34,521 bases of DNA from an uncultured Bacilli bacterium (GTDB lineage: Bacteria; Bacillota_I; Bacilli_A; RF39; UBA660). Of the stretch, positions 17,160-26,629 are shown in pieces; within the stretch, counting starts at the first letter, position 1; the number at the start of each line of letters is the position of its first letter. The DNA is taken from contig CANQMM010000010.1 in NCBI GenBank assembly GCA_947624955.1, positions 1 through 34,521 on the forward strand. Reading direction: 5' to 3'. Below the pieces are notes generated by a model. It did not search any database and was not told where the DNA came from. It saw only the letters and a list, made by a program, of their open reading frames with translations. The translations under genes and the position numbers were made by a program.

Positions 17160-18125
17160 ATGAAAAAAGTTTTAATTATAATTACCGTAATCTTTTGTAT
17201 CGTCTTAGGAATCTATTGCTATACTGAATTGGCAAAACCCAAACAACCTTCAGATAATTCAAAACCAGTAATTAAAGAATCTGATCCCCTAATCGATTAT
17301 GGTTTTACATCTGCGCAAGCTAGTTTAATTAGTAGTAAGACTTCCCAAGCCAATATTAACTTAATTATCAATGAAAAATATAATAAAGATTTAGTTTATA
17401 ACTTAATTAATGAAAAATACTATCTAGATAATTATTTCCAACGTTATTATACTTATGCTCAGCAAAATAATAAAGATAGTAAAAATGTCATTAAAGATGT
17501 TAACTCACAAATCGACCAAACTTTCTACGAAGATATTACTCCTTCGGATACTTCTAAAGGTATTCTAATGATTGTCAATAAACACTATTATGTCGATAGT
17601 GACTTTAATGGCCTTGACTTAGTCGATTTACCTGTCGAATATGAAAGATATGGAAGAAGTACCCAAGTTAATCGTGAGACTTTAGAACATTATCAAGAAA
17701 TGCTTGCCGATGCCAAAGCTGTTGGTCTAAGCGATTTCTTAATCTATTCGGCTTATCGTAGTTATGATACTCAAACACGTTTATACAATAATTATGTTAG
17801 CCAAGATGGTCAAGAAGAAGCTGATACTTATTCCGCTAGACCCGGATATAGTGAACATCAAACTGGCCTTGCTCTTGACTTACGTGTTAGATATACCGAC
17901 TATTTCGAAACCACTGATGAATTTAGTTGGCTAAAACAGAATGCCCACAAATATGGTTTTATCCTCCGTTATAATCTAGGCGAAGAATACATTACCGGCT
18001 ACCAATATGAGCCATGGCATTTCCGCTATTGTGGCGTTGACTGTGCTACCTACATTTACGAAAATAATCTCGACTTCGAAGAATATTATGAATACGTTGT
18101 TAAAGGAGGAAATAATAATGAGTAA
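17160..18125 (+). CDS. D-alanyl-D-alanine carboxypeptidase, VanY/M15B family
   Basis: SARPGYSEHQTGLALDLRV (SxHxxGxAxD) and YEPWHFRYCG zinc motif; N-terminal membrane anchor. Confidence 0.9.
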   Translation: MKKVLIIITVIFCIVLGIYCYTELAKPKQPSDNSKPVIKESDPLIDYGFTSAQASLISSKTSQANINLIINEKYNKDLVYNLINEKYYLDNYFQRYYTYAQQNNKDSKNVIKDVNSQIDQTFYEDITPSDTSKGILMIVNKHYYVDSDFNGLDLVDLPVEYERYGRSTQVNRETLEHYQEMLADAKAVGLSDFLIYSAYRSYDTQTRLYNNYVSQDGQEEADTYSARPGYSEHQTGLALDLRVRYTDYFETTDEFSWLKQNAHKYGFILRYNLGEEYITGYQYEPWHFRYCGVDCATYIYENNLDFEEYYEYVVKGGNNNE

Positions 18126-19485
18126 TACCCAAACTAGTTTAACTAACAGTCTCCAAGTTTATCAGCAAGATGCTTATAAACAAGGACTTAAAACGCTCTT
18201 AAATAGATGCCAAAACTTAATCGATAGTTATGAAGAAGAGCTAACCGCGTGTTTAAGACATATGGGTATCAATATGGACCGAGCAGTTATTAACCGGAAC
18301 TATATCAAAGCCCTAGAAGATGGCTTACAAAAAGCCATCACTGAACAATTAACTAGTTGGAGTAAAGAAGCCATCAGTTATGAAACTAGAAGTCTCCCCC
18401 AAATTGCAGAAATGGCTGGTGCTGATATTACCACGCAAAAACAAACCTATTCTACTCTCGTTCAAGGTTTACAAAGAAAAGGTTATGACCCTGAAGTGGC
18501 ATCGATTACCGAACTACGTCAAAACTACCAAAGACAAATGCGGCGAATAATTGACCGGTTCGAAGACTTAGGCATTAGAAACGTTTCTTCTTATGCCACT
18601 GAAATACAAGACTTAATTAGTCATCTATTTAATCAAGCTATCAGACAATATCAAGAAACTGTTTTAAATTTAAGTAAAGACTTCGCCCATTATTATGGAC
18701 AAGCTGTCCAAACCTCTATGAACTTAGCTGAAGAAGCTCCCGCAATAAAACAACCAGAAGTTACTAAACCGACTCCTAAAGTTCTAGATGCTGACCATTT
18801 TCCCCAAGAATTAATGCCCAATTTTCAACGGCTCATCAGTCTGAAAGGTTATCGCTTAGCCAAACAAAATAATCAGTTTATGGCTATTGATGCCAATAAT
18901 CAAGCTTTACCAATAAGTTTTATGGGCGAATATAATTATTTTACCATCGCTAATCGCTATCCTGAAGAATACTTTGAAATGGATGTGGAAATAACTAAAG
19001 GTAACGAGGTTATTGCTAACTCTAGTGATTACTATTACAGCAAAGACAAACATCTTCGTTACGATTTAAATGCTCACTTTCTTTTAATAAAATCTAATGA
19101 TGCTTATTATAAATTAACTGTTAATAACGGCCAATTATCCATTATTAAAAGTCAAAATGATCAAAAAGAAAGTATCTCTCTTGAACAAGCGCAAGCAGAA
19201 CTTGCTTCTACTTTCCCTGGTATTTGTGAATCCTATTTAAAGAGTCAAAACTTAACGATAGCACCTGAAAGACAAAAATTAGCAGAGGAAATCCAAGCAC
19301 TAGAACAACAAGCAGCGGAAATTCAAAGACAGATTGAAGAAAAAAAGGCCCAACTAAATAAACTCGATGCTAACTCGCCACTTGCTACTTTTCAAGCAGC
19401 TTTAGCCACCCAAAAAGTAGATGACCTTACTTACTCGGCTAGTGTCCAAAAAACTACTAATCTCGATGTAGGAGGATTACCATGA
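18118..19485 (+). CDS. orphan coiled-coil protein (455 aa)
   Basis: ATG at 18118 with AGGAGG SD inside the vanY 3' end; intact ORF; no family recognised. Confidence 0.8.
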   Translation: MSNTQTSLTNSLQVYQQDAYKQGLKTLLNRCQNLIDSYEEELTACLRHMGINMDRAVINRNYIKALEDGLQKAITEQLTSWSKEAISYETRSLPQIAEMAGADITTQKQTYSTLVQGLQRKGYDPEVASITELRQNYQRQMRRIIDRFEDLGIRNVSSYATEIQDLISHLFNQAIRQYQETVLNLSKDFAHYYGQAVQTSMNLAEEAPAIKQPEVTKPTPKVLDADHFPQELMPNFQRLISLKGYRLAKQNNQFMAIDANNQALPISFMGEYNYFTIANRYPEEYFEMDVEITKGNEVIANSSDYYYSKDKHLRYDLNAHFLLIKSNDAYYKLTVNNGQLSIIKSQNDQKESISLEQAQAELASTFPGICESYLKSQNLTIAPERQKLAEEIQALEQQAAEIQRQIEEKKAQLNKLDANSPLATFQAALATQKVDDLTYSASVQKTTNLDVGGLP

Positions 19486-19742
19486 ATAATGAATTGCAAC
19501 AAGCTTACCAAAATTTATCTTTAAATGATAAGCGTAATGCCCTTAGTAATGAAATTATCATTATTAGTGAACTAATTAATAACATTAATCAAAAACTCAA
19601 TATTCCACATCAAGTGCAAGTTAGAAACTATGACGTTAATCAGGATATAAATCTTTCTGAAAATGATTTATTAACTTATACTTATGAAGATATTTATAAT
19701 ATAAAAAGAGAATTATTAAGTATTTTTAATAATCTCGATTAA
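19482..19742 (+). CDS. hypothetical small protein (86 aa)
   Basis: ATGA overlap with the preceding gene; AGGAGG SD. Confidence 0.7.
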   Translation: MNNELQQAYQNLSLNDKRNALSNEIIIISELINNINQKLNIPHQVQVRNYDVNQDINLSENDLLTYTYEDIYNIKRELLSIFNNLD

Positions 19743-20407
19743 TTTCTACTAACTAATTTAAAATTTAAACCATCATCTAATTGCCAACTACCATCAACTT
19801 TTTCCAATTGGCTTTCATTTGATGGTTTTAACATATATTCATCTATTAATGCCAGTAAGTGTCCTAATTCCGCACTTGGTACTTCATTCTTTTGCATCCC
19901 ATCAATCAAACTAAGAAACATTTCGGTTATCTCTTTTCTTTTTAAGTAAATTTTTAAGTTATTACCAGCAACCTCAACATCTTGCCCTTTTTTAACAACA
20001 TTATCGGCATTATCCTGAATACTCTTATTTATTTTTTTATTCATTTTTCTATCTCGCCAAATAAATAAAACTAATATTATCAAATAATAAATTCCCATAG
20101 GATTAGAAATATTTACAATACATACTACTCCCATAACCGCATACAATATATAATTTAAAATATTATAGACTTTTAACTTTTTCTTCCCTCTAGTATCATT
20201 CCATTTTTTTCTTAAATCTTCGAGATTATATTCATCTTGAACTTGCTTGTAATAGGCACTCTGGGAACTTATATCTTTATTTAATTCTGGTAAACTATTC
20301 ATTAGTTCTACCCGCAATTCATCCAAATGCTGATAATCTTTCTCTGTTAAAACATCTTTTGCTAGCATTTTTTTAATTTCTAATTGAACTTTATTAATTA
20401 ACAACAT
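19739..20407 (-). CDS. hypothetical protein with central hydrophobic segments, paralogue A
   Basis: Shares N-terminal layout and NNxKxYLKRxEIT motif with 20428..21057. Confidence 0.75.
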   Translation of the reverse strand: MLLINKVQLEIKKMLAKDVLTEKDYQHLDELRVELMNSLPELNKDISSQSAYYKQVQDEYNLEDLRKKWNDTRGKKKLKVYNILNYILYAVMGVVCIVNISNPMGIYYLIILVLFIWRDRKMNKKINKSIQDNADNVVKKGQDVEVAGNNLKIYLKRKEITEMFLSLIDGMQKNEVPSAELGHLLALIDEYMLKPSNESQLEKVDGSWQLDDGLNFKLVSRN

Positions 20408-20427
20408 AACACTATTTCCTTTACAAT

Positions 20428-21057
20428 TTAATTATTTTTTGAACTCCATACTAAGTGGAAATTATTATCTTCTTCTTTTAATTCATAATCGGTAGGTACC
20501 ATCATCATATGCATATCTATTAATTGTTCCAATTTTCCTCTTTCTTGAGGTGTTTTTTTCTCTCTCATTGCTAAAGCCAACTTAATAAGTAATGTCGTTA
20601 TTTCTTCTCTTTTTAAATATAATTTAAAATTATTGGCTGCAATTCGATATTTTATAGTAAATTCTTGATTAGCTACTTCTAAATCACCTTTTACTTTTTC
20701 TTTCTGATTATTTACATTTTTTTTATCAGCTAGTACCCATATTATTAGGGTTGCCAAATACGAAAGCCCTATTATAGGCGATAATACCATAGCAAGAGCA
20801 CCTGTCGTTCCATAGATTAGATAATGAAGAAATTTTATCTTAGGTAATTTAACCTCTTCTAAGGTTTTTTCATTAGGTTTTTCACTCATTACTTGCTCAT
20901 AATATCTTTTACTACCTTCGATATCCTGCTGTAACTCTTCTAAACTATCAACTAATTCATCCTTTAAACTATCTATTTTTAAATAATCATCATCGGAAAA
21001 TTGCCCTTTAGCTATCAACTCTTTCAATTCTTTCCGAGCTTTATCTGTAATTAACAT
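20428..21057 (-). CDS. hypothetical protein with central hydrophobic segments, paralogue B
   Basis: NNFKLYLKREEITTLLIKL matches NNLKIYLKRKEITEMFLSL in paralogue A; two hydrophobic segments in the middle. Confidence 0.75.
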   Translation of the reverse strand: MLITDKARKELKELIAKGQFSDDDYLKIDSLKDELVDSLEELQQDIEGSKRYYEQVMSEKPNEKTLEEVKLPKIKFLHYLIYGTTGALAMVLSPIIGLSYLATLIIWVLADKKNVNNQKEKVKGDLEVANQEFTIKYRIAANNFKLYLKREEITTLLIKLALAMREKKTPQERGKLEQLIDMHMMMVPTDYELKEEDNNFHLVWSSKNN

Positions 21058-21125
21058 TGCCTAATCCCCTCTTTTTACCAATAATATTATACATAAAGTT
21101 AGTTATAAGTCAATTAAAAAGAGAC

Positions 21126-22679
21126 TTATTTCGCCTCTTCTTGAGCTCTCGTCTCTCTTATTACGGTAATCTTTATCGTACCTGGATACTGCATTTCGGA
21201 TTCGATTCTTTCTTTCATATCGCGCGCAATCTTCACGCTTGTCAAATCATCGATTTCTTCCGGTTTAACAATTACTCTTACTTCTCTACCCGCTTGCATT
21301 GCATAAGTTTTTTCGACACCTTCAAAACTATTACCAATGCTTTCAAGTTGTTCTAACCGCTTGATATAATTTTCTAGCGAATCATTCCGAGCACCCGGTC
21401 TTGCTGCTGATAAAGTATCGGCAACTTGAACTAAAATAGCAATAACACTCGTTGGTTCACAATCGCCGTGATGGGATTTAATAGCATTGATAATGCGTTC
21501 ATCTTCTTGATATTTTTTCGCAATTTCTTCCCCTAGTTCAACGTGACTACCTTCAACTTCATAATCGATAGCTTTACCAATATCATGTAATAAACCAGCT
21601 CTTTTAGCAATTGTTACATTTTCTCCTAATTCACTAGCCATCAGTCCTGTTAAATGGGCTACTTCAATAGAATGTTGTAAAACATTTTGACCATAACTAG
21701 TTCTAAAATGTAATTTACCAATTAAATTAACTAGTTCGGCATCGACCTTGGTCAATCCTAATTCATATATCGCATTTTGTCCTAATTCATTAACTTTTTC
21801 TTTAAAGTCTTTAACTACTTTGTCATAGACCTCTTCAATTCTTGCTGGATGTATTCTTCCATCTTTAATTAAAGTTTCAATTGTTGCTTTCGCCATCTCC
21901 CGGCGATATGGATCAAAACTTGATATAACGATTGCTTCTGGCGTATCATCGATTATCAAATCGACACCAGTAACTGATTCAATCGTCCGAATATTTCGTC
22001 CTTCTCGGCCAATTAAACGCCCTTTCATTTCATCATTAGGTAAAATAATCGTACTAACAGTTTGTTCCGTAGTTACATCATTAGCATATCTTTGCATACT
22101 TGATACGATTAAATCTTTAGCTTTGTCAGCTGCTACTAATTTAGCTTCGCTTTCTTGCTCTTTAATATACTCGGCAATCTCCTTAGCCATCGTCGCTTCC
22201 ACTTTTTTCATTATAATTTCTTGTGCTTTTTCTTTAGAAAATTTCGCAATCGATTCTAATTGTTCCATCTCTTGCTTTAATAGTTCGTCCATTTTTGCTT
22301 CTTTTTCTTGGATATCTTTTTGCTTAGCAATGATTGAAGCATCTTTTTTCTCAAGCATCTCATCACGATTTTGTAACATTTCTTCTCGCTTATCTAGAGA
22401 AGATTCTCTTTGCATCAATCTTTCTTCTGATTCTTTTAATTCCGCTTTCTTTTCTTTAATTTCACGGTCCAAATCTTGCTTAGCTCGGTAAGATTCTTCC
22501 TTTAATTCAGCTAAAGCATCTCTTCTTTTTTTCTCTGCTTCTTTCACTGCATCTTCGATTAATCCTTTAGCTTTCTTCTCTGCTTGTTTACCTTTAAGAA
22601 GAGTAAATATAAAGAACAATCCTAAACCGCAAATAATTCCGATAATAAGAGCTAAAATGGTTGTTGAATTAATTTCCAT
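21126..22679 (-). CDS. rny: ribonuclease Y
   Basis: N-terminal TM; GRLIGREGRNIRTIESVTGVDLIIDDTPEAIVISSFDP (KH); RAGLLHDIGKA (HD). Confidence 0.96.
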   Translation of the reverse strand: MEINSTTILALIIGIICGLGLFFIFTLLKGKQAEKKAKGLIEDAVKEAEKKRRDALAELKEESYRAKQDLDREIKEKKAELKESEERLMQRESSLDKREEMLQNRDEMLEKKDASIIAKQKDIQEKEAKMDELLKQEMEQLESIAKFSKEKAQEIIMKKVEATMAKEIAEYIKEQESEAKLVAADKAKDLIVSSMQRYANDVTTEQTVSTIILPNDEMKGRLIGREGRNIRTIESVTGVDLIIDDTPEAIVISSFDPYRREMAKATIETLIKDGRIHPARIEEVYDKVVKDFKEKVNELGQNAIYELGLTKVDAELVNLIGKLHFRTSYGQNVLQHSIEVAHLTGLMASELGENVTIAKRAGLLHDIGKAIDYEVEGSHVELGEEIAKKYQEDERIINAIKSHHGDCEPTSVIAILVQVADTLSAARPGARNDSLENYIKRLEQLESIGNSFEGVEKTYAMQAGREVRVIVKPEEIDDLTSVKIARDMKERIESEMQYPGTIKITVIRETRAQEEAK

Positions 22680-22798
22680 AATAACCTCCATATCATTTAT
22701 AGAAAAAATTATTTAACTAATAAAATGTTCTATAACTTAATTATAGATGGAAAATTCAATTTAAGCAAGTTTTATTTTTTACCAACAAAAAATGCGGT

Positions 22799-23842
22799 TT
22801 ATTCCGCACTTTCTTCTTTTTTGGCATCTTTTCCTTTTTTGTTAAATCCATAATGTTCGCGAATTTTATTTTCAATCTCCGCACATAATTCCGGATTTTC
22901 TTTCAAGTATTGTTTTACATTTTCTTTTCCTTGACCAATCTTTTCACCATTATAAGCATACCAAGCACCACTTTTATCGATGATATTTATATCACTTGCT
23001 AAATCGACTATCTCGCCTTCTTTACTAACCCCTTCGCCATACATAATATCGACACTAGCTGTTTTGAAAGGTGGCGCAACTTTATTTTTTACAACTTTAA
23101 TCGTTGTTCGATTACCAATTATTTGATCACCGGCTTTAATTTGTTCGGCTCTACGAATATCTAAGCGAATCGTTGCATAAAACTTTAAAGCGCGACCTCC
23201 TGGTGTTGTCTCCGGATTACCAAATAAAACTCCGACTTTCTCACGTAATTGATTTATAAAAATTGCCGTAGTTTTCGTTTTATTAATCGTCCCGGAAAGT
23301 TTTCTTAAAGCTTGACTCATCAATCTTGCTTGTAATCCCACGTGGCTATCGCCCATCTCACCTTCAATTTCGGCTTGTGGTACTAAGGCCGCCACCGAAT
23401 CGATAACTACGATATTTACGGCTTCACTCCGAACCAATGCTTCACATATTTCTAATGCTTGTTCCCCAGTATCCGGTTGTGACAATAATAGTTCATTAAT
23501 ATCTACTCCTAAATTCTTAGCATACACTGGATCTAGAGCATGTTCTGCATCGATAAATGCTGCTCTACCTCCGGCTTTTTGTACCTCGGCAATGGCTTGT
23601 AAAGCAAATGTCGTTTTTCCGGAAGACTCCGGTCCATAAATTTCAATAATTCTACCTTTGGGAAATCCCCCAACTCCTAAAGCAATATCCAAAGTAAGGG
23701 AACCTGTAGGAGTTACATCTATCTCCATATGTTCTTCTTCCCCTAATTTCATTATTGCCCCTTTACCAAATTGTTTTTCGATATCCGCTAGAACTTGTTC
23801 TAGGGCTTTATCTTTGTCTTTTTCATCTTTTAATATTTTCAT
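22799..23842 (-). CDS. recA: RecA recombinase
   Basis: [27 protein letters not shown]; start at MKILKDEK with GGAGG SD. Confidence 0.98.
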   Translation of the reverse strand: MKILKDEKDKDKALEQVLADIEKQFGKGAIMKLGEEEHMEIDVTPTGSLTLDIALGVGGFPKGRIIEIYGPESSGKTTFALQAIAEVQKAGGRAAFIDAEHALDPVYAKNLGVDINELLLSQPDTGEQALEICEALVRSEAVNIVVIDSVAALVPQAEIEGEMGDSHVGLQARLMSQALRKLSGTINKTKTTAIFINQLREKVGVLFGNPETTPGGRALKFYATIRLDIRRAEQIKAGDQIIGNRTTIKVVKNKVAPPFKTASVDIMYGEGVSKEGEIVDLASDINIIDKSGAWYAYNGEKIGQGKENVKQYLKENPELCAEIENKIREHYGFNKKGKDAKKEESAE

Positions 23843-23913
23843 ATATAACCTCCATAAATTTTTTCTCTTACATTTCAATTTTATTATACTTTTAAAAGTT
23901 TGTCAACAATTTT

Positions 23914-23930
23914 CGTAAACATTTGTTCGT
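23914..23930 (-). promoter_or_regulatory. LexA (SOS) box upstream of recA
   Basis: Minus strand CGAACAAATGTTTAC, close to Gram-positive consensus CGAACRNRYGTTYC; TTGACA lies just downstream of it. Confidence 0.75.
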
Positions 23931-23944
23931 AAAGTGCAATTATA

Positions 23945-23968
23945 AAAAAATACTAGAATTTCTAGTAT
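23945..23968 (-). terminator. pgsA terminator
   Basis: AATACTAGAA/TTCTAGTATT with T run on the minus strand. Confidence 0.65.
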
Positions 23969-24567
23969 TATTTATCATTAAATATTAAATCTTTATTAGC
24001 TATATAATATTGACAACCTGATATAATCGACATCACTGTTGCTACTATTATGAGTAAATCGGCTACTCTTAAATTGAAATATTCAAAAGGCAAATTATAA
24101 AATAACACTAGTGATAAACCTACCATCATACAAGCTGTCTTAATCTTTCCATACCAACTAGCTGCTACTACCTTTCCTTTACTCCCGGCTACCATCTTAA
24201 TCGAATCGACAGCAATATCCCGAATAATAATTATTACCGGAACTACAACAGGAATAAATCCATTGTAAGCTAAAATAATCAACAAACCATTAACTAATAC
24301 TTTATCCGCAATGGCATCCATTACTTTTCCAAAATCGGTAACCAAATTTCGACTTCGAGCTATATGTCCATCTAAAAAGTCCGTAAGCGATGCAATAATA
24401 AATAAAACCCCACATATCGGATAACGAATATCCATATTAACATTTAATACCGGATAAACAGGGAATTTAACTCCCAATTGATGCCAAGGCATCAATAGCA
24501 TCAATAAAATAATTACTGCTAAGCCAATCCTCATTAAAGTTATCTTATTGGGTAAATTCATTTTCAT
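23968..24567 (-). CDS. pgsA: CDP-diacylglycerol-glycerol-3-phosphate 3-phosphatidyltransferase
   Basis: NLPNKITLMRIGL; SLTDFLDGHIARSRNLVTDFGKVMDAIADK (CDP-alcohol transferase motif). Confidence 0.95.
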   Translation of the reverse strand: MKMNLPNKITLMRIGLAVIILLMLLMPWHQLGVKFPVYPVLNVNMDIRYPICGVLFIIASLTDFLDGHIARSRNLVTDFGKVMDAIADKVLVNGLLIILAYNGFIPVVVPVIIIIRDIAVDSIKMVAGSKGKVVAASWYGKIKTACMMVGLSLVLFYNLPFEYFNLRVADLLIIVATVMSIISGCQYYIANKDLIFNDK

Positions 24568-24578
24568 ATCAACACCTC

Positions 24579-25049
24579 TTATTTTACATAACTAATAATC
24601 TTCGTCTCTTCATTATTTATGGTAATTTGTTTAACAGACCAAATTATTGCTAATATAATCAAAGCTATAACGATTAAATTCAACAATAAATAATTTGTTT
24701 TCTTATATTTCGTTACAGTTTTCGTATATGGAGAAACTACTCTATCCTCTGTTGGTTCTTTTGCTTGTTCTCTTACGGCTTTTTCAATGTCCTCTACCGG
24801 AATCTTCGATGTATATTCAAATAGATATTCATTGAATTCATCCGTTATTTTATCCGGGTCTAATCCCAAATACTTCGCATAATTATATATATGGTCTTTT
24901 AAGACAAATATATCTTTGAAACAACCGATATTTCCTTCCTCGATATTCTCTAATATTAGAACTTTAATCTTTAAATCATTACTGGCTTCTTCTAAACTAA
25001 TTCCTGTTGTTTCTCTTGTTGCTTTTAGCATGGCGCCAATCTCATCCAA
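24579..25049 (-). CDS. RodZ-like helix-turn-helix membrane protein
   Basis: IGAMLKATRETTGISLEEASNDLKIKVLILENIEEGN followed by a single TM. Confidence 0.8.
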   Translation of the reverse strand: MDEIGAMLKATRETTGISLEEASNDLKIKVLILENIEEGNIGCFKDIFVLKDHIYNYAKYLGLDPDKITDEFNEYLFEYTSKIPVEDIEKAVREQAKEPTEDRVVSPYTKTVTKYKKTNYLLLNLIVIALIILAIIWSVKQITINNEETKIISYVK

Positions 25050-25084
25050 GATAAGTCACTCCTTTTCTTTATTAAATAAATAAA

Positions 25085-25428
25085 ATCTTATAAGCCATGT
25101 TCTGTACCACTAAGTGGCGACAAATATTTATCTATCTAGTTACCTAGATTCCTTACCTCGGTTCAATTCCCTAGTAAAGACTCCCCTACCAAAATTTGGG
25201 TTTCTCGCTCGCGGGGTTTACCACGTTCCACTTCTTCTGTTTCCAGAAGACTCGTCTCTTTGGCACTTTATATCTTTTAACCATACCCTAAGGCTTAGGT
25301 CTTAAGATGCCGTTAGATTTCTCTACTTTAGGTTATTTTTTCCCTAAACACGAACACTACAAGCATCGCAGCTTGTGCGAGTATGGACTTTCCTCTACTT
25401 AATAATATTAAGCAGCATTTGTCCGGAT
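25085..25428 (-). ncRNA. rnpB: RNase P RNA, class B (ends approximate)
   Basis: Minus strand: GAGGAAAGUCCAUACUCGCACA, GGAAACAGAAGAAGUGGAACGUGGUAAACCCC, GUACAGAACAUGGCUUAUA. Confidence 0.95.
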
Positions 25429-25429
25429 T

Positions 25430-25762
25430 TTATTCATTTTTTCCAAAGACAACCTTTTCTAGTTGGCTTAATCTTCTAAGAAGATCGACATTATTAACCT
25501 GACCATTATTAGATGAAGCACTTTCAGCCGCTTCAATATTGCTTCGCAACTTCCGAAGTTCATTTTTTAGTCGATTATTCTCCTCCGTAAGTGCAGTCAC
25601 TTGACTTTCTAATCTCTTAGTCATAGCAATAAATTCCGTATAATCGCGAATAACGATATCTAGAAATTTATCAACCTCTTGTGGTCGAAAACCTCTAGCA
25701 TCTAATTTAAACTCCTTATTTAAGATATCTTCAGGAGTTAAAACAATTCGGTCTTCATACAT
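25430..25762 (-). CDS. gpsB: cell division protein GpsB (DivIVA family)
   Basis: LTPEDILNKEFKLDARGFRPQEVDKFLDIVIRDY. Confidence 0.92.
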   Translation of the reverse strand: MYEDRIVLTPEDILNKEFKLDARGFRPQEVDKFLDIVIRDYTEFIAMTKRLESQVTALTEENNRLKNELRKLRSNIEAAESASSNNGQVNNVDLLRRLSQLEKVVFGKNE

Positions 25763-26063
25763 ATTTATCACCCTTCTTATGTTCTAATTATAATAGAATA
25801 AGAAGTTATTTGTCAAGATTTGTCGAATTATCCACCCCACTATCATTAAGTTCTAATAAAGCTGTATCGATATCTTCCATCAATTTTAAAATAAAATAAT
25901 CTACTCTAAGCATTTTCATTCCTCCTCATTTTCATTATAAACCTTTTAAATTCGAGAAAAATACTTTCGACAAATCTAGCTATCTTATGTCAATTTGAAA
26001 TTTTCCGCAACGGAAAATAGATTTTTTCCTTATTATATAGTATAATGTTAAAAGGTGGTATTT

Positions 26064-26627
26064 GTGAATTATCCAAATAAAATCAATAAACAAGTAACCA
26101 AGACCGAAATATCCCACGGTAACCGGGGAATGAACTTAGAAATGTTACTTAATCAAACTAATAATTATTACAAAGAAAAAGATATCGCCTTAATATTTAA
26201 AAAGCCAACACCTATCGGTATCGTTGATGTATCCTATGAAAATAATAAAAAAATGATTAAAAAAGCTTATTTTCAAACCCAATCAACTCTCGATTATAAT
26301 GGCATTTATAAAGGCAAATACATCGATTTTGATGCCAAAGAATGCTTAAGCCATACCGCATTTCCTCTTTCGAATATTCATAAACATCAAACTGAACATA
26401 TAAGAGGAGTTATTCGCCACGGTGGCATTGCTTTTCTAATTATCAAGATGAATGGACTTTATTATTTATTAGATGGTGTTGACTATCTTAACTATATCGA
26501 CTATGAAAAACGTAAATCTATAGCATATAGTTATATAGAAGAAAAAGGGCTTATAATTAAAGAAGGTTATCTACCCGCTCTCGATTATTTACAAGCCGTT
26601 GAAAAAAAATATTTTAAAGGAGAATAA
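26064..26627 (+). CDS. recU: Holliday junction resolvase RecU
   Basis: YPNKINKQ...SHGNRGMNLEMLLNQTNNYY; STLDYNGIYKGKYIDFDAKEC; upstream of pbp1A. Confidence 0.92.
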   Translation: MNYPNKINKQVTKTEISHGNRGMNLEMLLNQTNNYYKEKDIALIFKKPTPIGIVDVSYENNKKMIKKAYFQTQSTLDYNGIYKGKYIDFDAKECLSHTAFPLSNIHKHQTEHIRGVIRHGGIAFLIIKMNGLYYLLDGVDYLNYIDYEKRKSIAYSYIEEKGLIIKEGYLPALDYLQAVEKKYFKGE

Positions 26628-26629
26628 TT

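Noticed and set aside
22123-22491. 122-aa plus ORF within rny (Ser/Phe-rich)
   Set aside because: Shadow of the rny coiled-coil coding region; Glu/Lys codons read antisense give Ser/Phe
25114-25305. 63-aa ORF at 25.1-25.3 kb
   Set aside because: Lies antisense inside the RNase P RNA gene
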